Shown one piece after another: positions 34,698-43,314 of a stretch of 57,320 nt of DNA; the first letter of the stretch is position 1, and each line of letters starts with the position of its first letter. The DNA comes from an uncultured Porphyromonadaceae bacterium. Lineage in GTDB: Bacteria > Bacteroidota > Bacteroidia > Bacteroidales > Muribaculaceae. The stretch covers positions 1 to 57,320 of the forward strand of contig CANPGB010000021.1 in assembly GCA_947573485.1 (NCBI GenBank). The letters are read 5' to 3'. The notes beneath the pieces are model-generated. The model worked only from the letters and a program-made list of their open reading frames with translations, ran no database searches and was not told where the DNA came from. Made by a program: the position numbers and the translations under genes.

Positions 34698-37412
34698 TTA
34701 TTTGATGAGCACCTTGGTCACCGAGGAGCCCTGACGGCGGATGTAGACACCTGCCGCGGGATTGGCTACGGGCATACCCTGGAGGTTGAAGTACTCAACA
34801 GGGGCGTCGGCATCGACGGTTTCGGTTGTGATACCCGACGAAGCCGCATCGGTAACAGCCACGATATTCGAGGCCAGCGAGGCTGTACCCTCGGCGTCGA
34901 GAGCTTCAACGAAGAACCATGCGGTAGTGTGGTTGCCGCTCAGACTTGCAGTGTGGGTGGTGGTGTTGCCAACCTTCACGCCGTTGAAGTCGGGGTGAAC
35001 GCCGGTGGTCTTGGCAGATGTCATGATTTTAACATCGTCGAGAGCAACGTTACCGGTCTTCTTGGTGTAAACGAACTGTATCTGGTGCACCTCGGCAGCG
35101 GGCGTGACGGTAAACACTTTACCGTTCTTGTCGTACTGCTTGAGGTTGGTGATTTTCTCGATGAGAGTCCATGCGTCCGACGATGTGGCACGGCCGTTAA
35201 CGCTGAAGTAACCTACATTGTCAACACCGGCTCCGGCAAGGAAGAAGCTGAGCTCTTTCACGGCACCGTCGAAGAGCGGTGTGGTGAGCGTGCGGCCGTC
35301 GGCACCAAATTTGAGCGCGGGAGCCGACTCTCCGAAGTAACCTGTGGAGGTAGACTTATAGAGGTCGGTAACGGCGCCTGTCCATGTCCAGCCCTGCGGA
35401 ACGATTACTGCATAATCGCTGTCGCCGAAGTCGTTGCTTATGGTAGCCTCGCCGCCGTCGGTCTCTACCTGCACGGTAAGGCGGTAGTCAACGGCATTTT
35501 TCACGGGAGCCCACTCGAAAGTAATGGTGCCGTCGAGGGCGCGTTTTGCCGATATTGCAGTGGGGCGCAGATATTTGAAAGCCACCTCGGGAGTGGTGAC
35601 AGAGGCTTCTTCGGAGGTCTCCGACACACGGCTGCCGACAGTGGCGGCTATTGTGGCAAAATATTCGGTAGTGCCTTCTACCCCGCTGATAACGAGCTTG
35701 GTCACGTTGCCCGTGTTGAAGTCGGAATATTCGGCGAAAGGTACTTTGGTATCGCCGCTGCGGGTGTAGAGATTGAAGCGGTAGCCGGTTGCGTGGGGCA
35801 CAGCCTCCCAGGTGGCGGTTATAGTGCCGTCTTCAGCAGCTACAAGCACGGGAGCGGCGGGAGTTTCGAGGTCGAAGTTACCGCCGGCTACGTTGAAGTA
35901 AATGACGCCGTTGGTCTCGGCAATCTCGGTGATAGGCAGGTCAATAGCCTTTCCTGCCCACGATTTGAGGGCGGGATTGGTGGTGGAGGTGAACGATGTC
36001 ACGTTCTTGCCACCGGGGAAGGGGTAGCCGGTTTTGTCGAAACTGCTGGGCGCGCCGCTTGCCTCTACAATATCAACATACTGGTGGTTCTGGGTGTTGT
36101 TCACCTCATTGTTGTCCCATACGCTCTGCACGAAGTCAACGTGCCAGATGAGCATGCCATGCCAGGGGATGTATTCATCCCAACCTGTGAGCTGACGGTT
36201 TTCGAGAAGGAAGAACTCTGTAGTCTTCTCGGTGGGTATCAGGTAGCAGGTGTTCGATTTCTGAATCTCTTCAAGAGCTACCGACTCGGGGCCGTCGAGA
36301 ACTATGGGGTCGAGCCAGCCCATGGCGTTGCGCTCGAAAGCGCTGTAGGCAGGCGGCGTGCGGCCGTTGTTGTTATAGGGGCCGTAGTCGAGCACACTAT
36401 AGGAGTCAGGGGTGTAATAGGCTGTCTGGTAAGGGTCGTCGGTATGATAGAGGTCGGGCAGACCCATTACATGCGAGAACTCGTGCACGAAAGTGCCTAT
36501 AGGCGCGGGGGTGTTGTCGTACTCCCACTCGTTTACGCAGCAGTAGCCCGAGAGCGTCTTGCCGTTGTATATCGGAGCGTTTTTCTCCGGGATATTCCAT
36601 GCGTGGGGCCATACCGATTCTTCAGGGCCGCCACTGGCCTCGCCCATACCGGCGTAGACAACGAAAACATTGTCAACGTAGCCGTCGTTATCCAAGTCGT
36701 ACTGCGAGAAGTCTATTTGATTCTGGAGCTGTGCGGCAGCTTCGGCAGCCATTTCCTCGGGATGCTGATCATCGCCATAACGGTCATTACCACCGTAGTA
36801 ACTGCGTTTGTTCTTGAGCGTTACAGGACCGTAGACATCAAAGGTGGGATCAAACTTACCGTTCGACTGGTCAAGGAAATAATCGCGCACCGAGCCTGTG
36901 CCCTTATACTCCGAGAAGCCTTCTTTGTTAAAGAGGTCTTTGAAATACTGCTCAGGGTTGGGGGTGGTGAATTTTACATCGGAATACTCCACGAGGAACA
37001 CTAAGCAGCGCACTTTGCCGGTGCGGGGATAATTGCCGGTGAAGAGGCCGAGCCCGTTCTGCGCTGCCACACGCGAGGGTGCGTTGCGGCGAATCTTGCG
37101 GGTTTCGTTGCGGCGTGCCTTGAAAGCGCGGGTGAAGTCGCTGAGGTCGGCGGCTGCAGCCTCCGAGGCTACCGTTGTAATGGCACCGTTGGCGCCGACG
37201 GTAGCATAGCGAAGATAACCCTCGGCATCGCTGATCATGGGTTTGTTGTCTTTCGACAGATAATAGTGCCCTGACTCGTCACCAACGAGCTGCACCTCAA
37301 TAACAGAACCGTCGGGCTGCGTAAAATTACGGAAGCCGCGTTTGGCAGGCACGGCATTCGCCACGAATACCGCCGCCATGGCTGCTAAAAAGAATGATGA
37401 AAGTCTTTTCAT
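34698..37412 (-). CDS. Secreted M6-family metalloprotease with EYFNLQG C-terminal tag
   Basis: A 904-residue secreted zinc protease of the immune-inhibitor A (M6) family. The start at 37412 gives MKRLSSFFLAAMAAVFVANA, a signal peptide. A propeptide-like region is followed by the catalytic domain with HEFSHVMGLPD (HExxHxxGxxD). Beyond it lie jelly-roll and fibronectin-type III-like modules (about residues 540-870). The end, EYFNLQGMPVANP and a basic tail, matches the tag on the 5266-6951 protein. A TAATTTTG box lies at the complement of 37460-37467. Likely degrades host or dietary protein or surface proteins; substrate unknown. Confidence 0.9.
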   Translation of the reverse strand: MKRLSSFFLAAMAAVFVANAVPAKRGFRNFTQPDGSVIEVQLVGDESGHYYLSKDNKPMISDAEGYLRYATVGANGAITTVASEAAAADLSDFTRAFKARRNETRKIRRNAPSRVAAQNGLGLFTGNYPRTGKVRCLVFLVEYSDVKFTTPNPEQYFKDLFNKEGFSEYKGTGSVRDYFLDQSNGKFDPTFDVYGPVTLKNKRSYYGGNDRYGDDQHPEEMAAEAAAQLQNQIDFSQYDLDNDGYVDNVFVVYAGMGEASGGPEESVWPHAWNIPEKNAPIYNGKTLSGYCCVNEWEYDNTPAPIGTFVHEFSHVMGLPDLYHTDDPYQTAYYTPDSYSVLDYGPYNNNGRTPPAYSAFERNAMGWLDPIVLDGPESVALEEIQKSNTCYLIPTEKTTEFFLLENRQLTGWDEYIPWHGMLIWHVDFVQSVWDNNEVNNTQNHQYVDIVEASGAPSSFDKTGYPFPGGKNVTSFTSTTNPALKSWAGKAIDLPITEIAETNGVIYFNVAGGNFDLETPAAPVLVAAEDGTITATWEAVPHATGYRFNLYTRSGDTKVPFAEYSDFNTGNVTKLVISGVEGTTEYFATIAATVGSRVSETSEEASVTTPEVAFKYLRPTAISAKRALDGTITFEWAPVKNAVDYRLTVQVETDGGEATISNDFGDSDYAVIVPQGWTWTGAVTDLYKSTSTGYFGESAPALKFGADGRTLTTPLFDGAVKELSFFLAGAGVDNVGYFSVNGRATSSDAWTLIEKITNLKQYDKNGKVFTVTPAAEVHQIQFVYTKKTGNVALDDVKIMTSAKTTGVHPDFNGVKVGNTTTHTASLSGNHTTAWFFVEALDAEGTASLASNIVAVTDAASSGITTETVDADAPVEYFNLQGMPVANPAAGVYIRRQGSSVTKVLIK

Positions 37413-37516
37413 TAGTGTTGATTGGTTTGACTTAATAGCCCCTCGCGGAGCAAAACATGCAAAATTAGTTTTTTCTATCGACAATCGCAATATTATTATC
37501 TACAAACAGGCATATT

Positions 37517-39478
37517 TTATCTCCAAAATTCCATATACACAGGCTCCACAGCCAGCTTACGGCACGCAATGCCCCTCGAAGAGCACTCACGGAGCACTTC
37601 GGCGGCCACCTCGGGCCGCGCGGCAGGCGACAGCACCACCGTGGCCGCAGGGTACCGCCGAGCATAAGGAGCGAAGGCGCCGCGGAACCGTCGGCCTATG
37701 TAAATAATATCGGTCTCGGAGAAATCGGCGGCATCGCTGTCTCTATCGGGGAAGAGAATATTGCAGCCACCGACACTCATCACATGCGGCAGCTCCATGG
37801 CCGCGCAGAACCGCACACTGTCGGGGCGCCCGCTCTCCATAAACCGCGTGAAAACAGGGTTGAAGCGAGGCGTGCCACCGCCGTCGAGGCCATACACTAT
37901 GGCATTTCCGGCTCCCGAGATATAAAGATTGGCGCCGTAGCGGTCGCCGTCGAAAACAATGCGGGTACTTTCGACCGGAGTCTCGCAACCTGTGCACATC
38001 AAGGCAATGGCGCACACTGCTGCCGCCACCCCGCGTGTGCGAGGCGCGTGCAGGTGCAGCAGACAGCCGAGCGCTGCGAGCGCCACGCAAAGGCATGCCA
38101 CCGTCAGCGTTCCCGCCCCAAGCGTAAGAGTTGAGTCGGCAGCGAGCGGTGCCGTGTCTTCGAGCGCACGCTCTATAGTCATTGCAAGCTTATCGCTCAG
38201 AGTTATAAGCGGTTGAACTACCACGCCCGTATGCCAAAGGGCTGCCGCCAATGCGCCTCCCACCATAAACACGGGAAACACCAGGCAAGCAAGAGCGTTG
38301 GCAGGAATCGAAAAGAAAGTAATATAACCGAACCATGCGAGCACCACGGGCAAGGTTGACATCATGACTACCGCAGGCACCACGACAACCGCGGCGAGCT
38401 TATGGGCAAAGCGGTAGCGCCGAGGCACAGGGTTGAGCGCCACCCCGAAGCACAGCAGACCGCCCACGGCGGCAAAAGACAGCTGCAAGCCCGCCGAGAA
38501 GAGGCTGTAGGGGTCGAGAAGCAGAACGGCAGTAAGGGCTACGCACAGCGAGTTGGCGGGGGCGCGCCCACGCTGAAGCATCATGGCAAGGTAAATGGCC
38601 GTTATCATCACGGCGGCTCGCAGCACAGGCGCGGTCGCTCCCACGGCAAGAGCATACACCCACACCACGGCTATAATCAGCCAGCCACGCCGACGTCCCT
38701 GTCTGAGAAAGCGCAAGGGATAAAGGAGGATTGCGAGCACCGCCGCCACCACGCCCACATGAAAACCGCTCACACACAGCAGGTGAGATATGCCTGCGCT
38801 GCGGAACGAGGCCTTGAGGTCGGCAGGGGCGTCGGAAGCGCCCAGGCACGAGGCAACAAGCATCCGCGAAGCCTCGGGCGAGAGCGGCGAGGCATATATG
38901 GCTTCGGCAAGGCGCGTGCGCCACCCGGCAAAAAGGAAGCGGAGCGACGGCGAGTGACCCGTGACGCGTATATCGAGAGGTTCTGCGAGCGCCGTGGCCG
39001 AAATCCTTGAGGCACGCATACCGGCAAGGTGCATGCGCATGCCCGGAATGGCCTCATGGCGCATGGCAGGCATTAGGTGCGCCTTGAAATTCACGCTGTC
39101 GCCTGCCGACAGGCGCGGCAGAATATCTGTCACGGTGAGAGCCACACGCAGGCCCCGGGGAGAATCGAGGCTTACCGTCACCCGTTGCGACGACGCCCCG
39201 GGAGCGAGCTCCTCCACTACCCCGCTCCACCGCTCCGAGGTCGCATCTCCGAGGTCGGCGGGAGCGAGCCACCACGCCCGTAGCGCTACAATAAGAAATA
39301 CCCCGCAGGCGACGCGCATCGCCCCGGGGTATGTTCGATATATTACTATGATAAAGGCTATTACACATACCGCCAAACCAAACTCCGGCACACCTGCACC
39401 ACAAGTGAGCAGCGTGGCTCCCACAGCGGCTCCGGCAGGAGAGAGTGCGGGCAGGCGATTGGCGGCAGCCGGAGGCAC
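37517..39478 (-). CDS. comEC: ComEC/Rec2-family competence channel protein lacking the metallo-lactamase domain
   Basis: A 653-residue membrane protein for DNA uptake. N-terminal hydrophobic helices flank a DUF4131/OB-like domain (about 80-180), followed by the Competence domain with SFRSAGISHLLCVSGFHVGVV and many helices (to about 490). The C-terminal metallo-beta-lactamase domain of full ComEC is not recognisable; about 130 residues without its HxHxDH motif replace it. It starts with GTG abutting the yeiH stop and is last in the PASTA operon. Natural competence in this organism is unproven. Confidence 0.82.
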   Translation of the reverse strand: MPPAAANRLPALSPAGAAVGATLLTCGAGVPEFGLAVCVIAFIIVIYRTYPGAMRVACGVFLIVALRAWWLAPADLGDATSERWSGVVEELAPGASSQRVTVSLDSPRGLRVALTVTDILPRLSAGDSVNFKAHLMPAMRHEAIPGMRMHLAGMRASRISATALAEPLDIRVTGHSPSLRFLFAGWRTRLAEAIYASPLSPEASRMLVASCLGASDAPADLKASFRSAGISHLLCVSGFHVGVVAAVLAILLYPLRFLRQGRRRGWLIIAVVWVYALAVGATAPVLRAAVMITAIYLAMMLQRGRAPANSLCVALTAVLLLDPYSLFSAGLQLSFAAVGGLLCFGVALNPVPRRYRFAHKLAAVVVVPAVVMMSTLPVVLAWFGYITFFSIPANALACLVFPVFMVGGALAAALWHTGVVVQPLITLSDKLAMTIERALEDTAPLAADSTLTLGAGTLTVACLCVALAALGCLLHLHAPRTRGVAAAVCAIALMCTGCETPVESTRIVFDGDRYGANLYISGAGNAIVYGLDGGGTPRFNPVFTRFMESGRPDSVRFCAAMELPHVMSVGGCNILFPDRDSDAADFSETDIIYIGRRFRGAFAPYARRYPAATVVLSPAARPEVAAEVLRECSSRGIACRKLAVEPVYMEFWR

Positions 39479-40417
39479 TTAGGCTACGGTATTGAGCACC
39501 ACCGCAAGCGAGGAGATGCTTATCACAATCCACAGTGCCACAGCCTGCAGCAGCGGTTTCACGCCAACCTGCTTGATTGACGAGAGCGAGAGCGAGGCGC
39601 CGATAAAGAACAGCGTGAGCACCATGCCGCGCTTGGCAATCCAAACCATAGCTGTCACAAACCACTCGGGAAGAGGCACGTAGGTGTTGACCACCATGGC
39701 AAGCACGAAGATGAAGATAAACCAGGGAATTGAAATCTTGGCGGTTTTATCGCGGAAGATAAACATCGTCACAAATGCCAAAGGTATAATCCACAGGGCA
39801 CGGGTGAGCTTGATGAGGGTGGCAATCTGCAGTGCCTCCTCGCCGTAAATCTCACCGGCACCTACCACCGACGACGTATCGTGGATAGCAATGGCTGCCC
39901 ATGTGCCGAACTGGTGCTGCGTCATGTCGAGCAGATGCCCCAGCGGGGGGAAGATGAAGAGGCCCAATGAGTTGAGTATGAAGATAACACCCAACGACAC
40001 GGCCATTTCATTTTCGTCGGCCTTAAGCACCGGTCCGACAGCGGCAATAGCGCTGCCGCCGCAGATTGCCGTGCCCGACGATATCAGGTAGGAGGTCTTG
40101 CGGTTGATATGCAGCCAGTAGCCGATGAGCACGCCGAGGCACATCACGCCAACCACCGAGACAACAGTGAAAAGCATACCCTCGGAGCCCGATTTAAGCG
40201 ACTCGTTGAGGTTCATGTTGAAACCGAGGCACACTACGGCCACCTGAAGAAGATATTTCGAGGTTTTCTTGTTAAACTTCGGGCAGGGGTTCGGGAATAT
40301 GAACGCGAAAATAAGACCGCACAAAAGGGCTACGGGCGCCGATATCTGCGGCAGGCCGAAACTCGCAAAGGGGAAGAGTATCAGCGCGATAATAATTATG
40401 TAGATAATTTTTGCCAT
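39479..40417 (-). CDS. YeiH-family putative sulfate exporter
   Basis: A 312-residue membrane protein with about ten helices, from the MAKIIYIIIIALILFPFASF start (upstream frame is not credible). Family segments are KYLLQVAVVCLGFNMNL, GTAICGGSAIAAVGPVLKA and AIHDTSSVVGAG. The sulfate-export assignment for the family is tentative; substrate unknown. It lies 7 bases after aroE and directly abuts comEC. Confidence 0.85.
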   Translation of the reverse strand: MAKIIYIIIIALILFPFASFGLPQISAPVALLCGLIFAFIFPNPCPKFNKKTSKYLLQVAVVCLGFNMNLNESLKSGSEGMLFTVVSVVGVMCLGVLIGYWLHINRKTSYLISSGTAICGGSAIAAVGPVLKADENEMAVSLGVIFILNSLGLFIFPPLGHLLDMTQHQFGTWAAIAIHDTSSVVGAGEIYGEEALQIATLIKLTRALWIIPLAFVTMFIFRDKTAKISIPWFIFIFVLAMVVNTYVPLPEWFVTAMVWIAKRGMVLTLFFIGASLSLSSIKQVGVKPLLQAVALWIVISISSLAVVLNTVA

Positions 40418-40424
40418 AAAGCAA

Positions 40425-41219
40425 TTAATTTGGTTTTTCTGATTTACGCCATATTTCGAGCGAGGCAAGAGCCTGGTTATGAAGCATATCGAGCCCGTTT
40501 TTGGTCTTGGCGCCACGCTCGGCGGCAAGAGCCATAAGGCGTGTCTCGGCAGGATTGTACACAAGGTCGTGCACCATGCACCAGGGGCCGAGAAGATTGG
40601 CCGGGAAAGGAGGCGCACCTGTCACATCCGGGTAAGTGCCTGCGGGTGTGGCATTTATAACCAGCGGATTGGCTGCAAGAAGAGCCGCGTCGATGTCGCC
40701 GTAGCCTATGGTATCAGCACCCTTCTTAGCGCGCGAAACACATATAGCCTTGACGCCAAGCTTGTCAAGAGCCGCAACTACGGCCTTCGAAGCGCCGCCG
40801 GTGCCGAGCACGAGCGCGCCCTGGCCGGGCTGAAGGCGCTCCACCATAGGCGCCACGCTGCGGGCAAAGCCCTCGACATCGGTGTTATAGCCGTGCAAGG
40901 CAAGCACCGCGCCGCTATCGGAGCGCTCCACCACCACGGTGTTGACGGCGCCGGCACGCTCAGCTTCGGGGCTTATGCTGTCGAGAAAAGGTATAATAGC
41001 CTCTTTATAAGGGGCGGTAACATTGAAGCCCTTGAGGCATGGGTTGAGCAGAAGCAGGGTGTAGAGAGCCTGCGGTGAGAGTTCGGGGAGGTCGAAGTTG
41101 TCGTAGGAGCAAGTGCTGTTCTCCCGCGCGAAAAGCTCTGTGAAAAAAGCTTTTGACTGTGAGTGGCCCAGAGGGTGGCCGATAAGCCCGTAGTCGGTGG
41201 TTGAAAGCCTGTCGTTCAT
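40425..41219 (-). CDS. aroE: Shikimate dehydrogenase
   Basis: NADPH-dependent reduction of 3-dehydroshikimate, 264 residues. YGLIGHPLGHSQSKAFF and GFNVTAPYKEAIIPFL (substrate Lys) and the dinucleotide motif VLGTGGASKAVVAAL are canonical. The ATG at 41219 overlaps the rluD stop by 4 bases, favouring it over the upstream frame. Confidence 0.94.
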   Translation of the reverse strand: MNDRLSTTDYGLIGHPLGHSQSKAFFTELFARENSTCSYDNFDLPELSPQALYTLLLLNPCLKGFNVTAPYKEAIIPFLDSISPEAERAGAVNTVVVERSDSGAVLALHGYNTDVEGFARSVAPMVERLQPGQGALVLGTGGASKAVVAALDKLGVKAICVSRAKKGADTIGYGDIDAALLAANPLVINATPAGTYPDVTGAPPFPANLLGPWCMVHDLVYNPAETRLMALAAERGAKTKNGLDMLHNQALASLEIWRKSEKPN

Positions 41220-42289
41220 TTTTTTGATGATGAATAAACACGCCACTTATCGACGAGCGCCTGCATATCGGCAGGAACGGGAGCGGTGAAGAACATTTCC
41301 TCGCCCGTTTCGGGATGCCTGAACCCGAGCGTGCGGGCGTGCAGAGCCTGTCGTGGACAAATGTCGAAACAATTCTTGATAAACGCCTGGTAAGTTGATG
41401 AGTTCACCCCGCGCAGAATCTTGTCGCCGCCATAGCGGGCATCGTTGAACAAGGGGTGCCCGAGCGAACGCATATGCACGCGTATCTGGTGCGTGCGCCC
41501 CGTTTCGAGCACACATTTAACCACCGACACATGCCCGAGATTCTCGGTGGTGCTGTAGTGTGTCACGGCGCGCTTTCCTTCGGGGCCGTCGAGGGGGAAG
41601 GTGGTCATCTGCAGGCGGTCCTTGGGGTTGCGGCCTATATTCGTCGCCACAGTCCCGTCGGCAGGGTCGGGGCAACCCCACACCACAGCCATGTATTCGC
41701 GCTTGGTGGTCTTGTTGAAGAACTGGCGGCCGAGGTCGGTCTTGGCATCGGGAGTCTTGGCCACCACGAGCAGGCCCGACGTATCTTTATCTATGCGGTG
41801 TACCAGGCCTAAGCGGGGGTCATTGACATCATAGTCGGGAGTATCGCGGAAATGCCACGCCAGAGCGTTGACGAGCGTGCCGTCGTAGTTGCCGTGCCCG
41901 GGGTGCACAACCAGCCCCGCAGGCTTGTTGACAACCAGCACATAGCGGTCCTCATATACAATATCGAGCGGAATATCCTGAGCCACAACCTCAAACTCGT
42001 AGCGCGGGCGGTCCATAACCACCTGCACCACATCAAGCGGCTTCACGCGGTAGTTGCTCTTCACAGCCTTGCCATTGACAAGGATACACCCCGCCTCGGC
42101 AGCCTGCTGCACACGGTTGCGCGACGATTTCTGCAGGCGCGTGACAAGGAATTTATCCACGCGCAGCAGCTCCTGGCCCTTGTCGGCCACGAAGCGGAAA
42201 TGCTCGAAGAGCTCGCGCCCGTCGATTTCTATCGCCGCACCGGCCTCGCCGCCGTCGAGCTCGTCGTCTTCAATAATATCTTCCGCCAT
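41216..42289 (-). CDS. rluD: RluD-family large-subunit rRNA pseudouridine synthase
   Basis: A 357-residue protein with an N-terminal S4 domain (RVDKFLVTRLQKSSRNRVQQA) and a pseudouridine synthase domain with the catalytic Asp in GLVHRIDKDTSGLLVVAKT. RluA/C/D cannot be told apart with certainty; length and S4 domain fit RluD-like. It follows the PASTA gene by 2 bases and overlaps aroE. Confidence 0.92.
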   Translation of the reverse strand: MAEDIIEDDELDGGEAGAAIEIDGRELFEHFRFVADKGQELLRVDKFLVTRLQKSSRNRVQQAAEAGCILVNGKAVKSNYRVKPLDVVQVVMDRPRYEFEVVAQDIPLDIVYEDRYVLVVNKPAGLVVHPGHGNYDGTLVNALAWHFRDTPDYDVNDPRLGLVHRIDKDTSGLLVVAKTPDAKTDLGRQFFNKTTKREYMAVVWGCPDPADGTVATNIGRNPKDRLQMTTFPLDGPEGKRAVTHYSTTENLGHVSVVKCVLETGRTHQIRVHMRSLGHPLFNDARYGGDKILRGVNSSTYQAFIKNCFDICPRQALHARTLGFRHPETGEEMFFTAPVPADMQALVDKWRVYSSSKK

Positions 42290-42291
42290 GA

Positions 42292-42906
42292 TTATTCGGC
42301 ATTGTCGAAAGCGTCGTCCACAAACTCGTCGATACTGTCGGGCTCCTCAGCCACAGGGCCGTTGCCCACAGTGAGAGTCACCGTCGAGGTCACAGGTATC
42401 ACTGAGCCTACCGAAAGCGGTGTATCGCCATAGCGGGCGCCGACCACGAGGTCAACGAACTCCGACGGCACATGCTCAAGCCGGATGTCGGTAATGCCTA
42501 TGCCGCGGAGATACGACATAGCCTGGCGCGACGACACATTGCCCGTCAAAGGCATCGAGATAGTAACCTGCTTGGGCGAGAAAGCCGTGATTGTGGTATA
42601 CACCTGGCGGCCGCGCTTGACCACAGCTCCCGCCTTGGGCCACGACTCCACAACGGTGCCGGGAGCCATGCTCCGGTCGTAGATAGAGTCAGAAATCTCT
42701 ATCGTGAGATCGTTGGCGGCGAGTATGGCCTGAGCCTCGCCATAGCTGCGGTGCTTTATGTCGGGCACTATGGCAGTTGACCCGTGCTCGGTCCAGCTGT
42801 CAAGGAAAAGAAGGGTGCCCCACAGCAAGAGCAGTCCAAGCACTGCCATTGCCAGTATATTGGTCAACAAGGGGTGACGCTTGAAAAATTTCAGTATCTT
42901 CGACAT
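42292..42906 (-). CDS. PASTA-domain membrane protein
   Basis: A 204-residue protein with a membrane helix at about 13-33 and three PASTA-like domains of about 65 residues: one beginning VPDIKHRSYGEAQAILAAND, a second around VTISMPLTGNVSSRQAMSYL, and a shorter third before an acidic tail. PASTA modules bind peptidoglycan fragments or beta-lactams, normally on kinases or penicillin-binding proteins; here no catalytic domain is attached. It heads the operon, and its start lies directly at the predicted transcript start. Confidence 0.85.
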   Translation of the reverse strand: MSKILKFFKRHPLLTNILAMAVLGLLLLWGTLLFLDSWTEHGSTAIVPDIKHRSYGEAQAILAANDLTIEISDSIYDRSMAPGTVVESWPKAGAVVKRGRQVYTTITAFSPKQVTISMPLTGNVSSRQAMSYLRGIGITDIRLEHVPSEFVDLVVGARYGDTPLSVGSVIPVTSTVTLTVGNGPVAEEPDSIDEFVDDAFDNAE

Positions 42907-42913
42907 AACTCCG

Positions 42914-42944
42914 CAAAATTAGATAAAATCCACAATATGGCAAA
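42914..42944 (-). promoter_or_regulatory. Promoter of the PASTA-rluD-aroE-yeiH-comEC operon
   Basis: On the minus strand TTTG (42944-42941), 19 bases, TAATTTTG (42921-42914). The transcript should start near 42907, next to the ATG at 42906, so the mRNA is nearly leaderless. Confidence 0.75.
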
Positions 42945-43256
42945 ATTTTGCCCGCCCGCAGATTTTAAGTTTATGCAATTACAGTGTAGCTACGCTCGGC
43001 TCCTGCGCACGATTCACAAACAACAAATCTGCAGCATGCTTGAGCTTCCTACTTACGTACTCACTCATCGTGGCGCTCGGTTGGAGCGCCCCGAATCTCA
43101 ATTCCTCATTGCTTCCCGGCTCCAAGCTCGCGCATCCGACCCCTAACAAAATGAATAAAATGTTACACTAATTTACACTCCACACCCGCCGTATTAGCGA
43201 TAATGTGTAAAATTTGGCACTATTGTCGTTTTATTCCAAAAAATATAGTAAGATAT

Positions 43257-43287
43257 TTTGCAGTTTCATTTCTTTTGCCTATATTTG
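43257..43287 (+). promoter_or_regulatory. Promoter of the C10 protease-serpin pair
   Basis: TTTG at 43257-43260, 19 bases, TATATTTG at 43280-43287, exact consensus; leader about 21 bases. Confidence 0.75.
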
Positions 43288-43314
43288 CTGCGTACCAACA
43301 AAATAATACCTGTT

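Larger units (their letters stand above)
42907..43314. other. 408-base intergenic region with two promoters and a GC-rich island
   Basis: Holds the PASTA-operon promoter (42914-42944, minus) and the C10 protease promoter (43257-43287, plus). Between them lies a GC-rich stretch (about 42973-43146) with an open frame of 57 codons that I recall seeing as a short hypothetical ORF in other Bacteroidales; it also contains a GGCGCTC/GAGCGCC hairpin at about 43071-43090. Confidence 0.5.

Noticed and set aside
34929-37004. 691-codon open frame opposite the M6 protease
   Set aside because: Antisense shadow of a long Gly/Thr-rich gene; the real protein has a signal peptide and HExxH motif.
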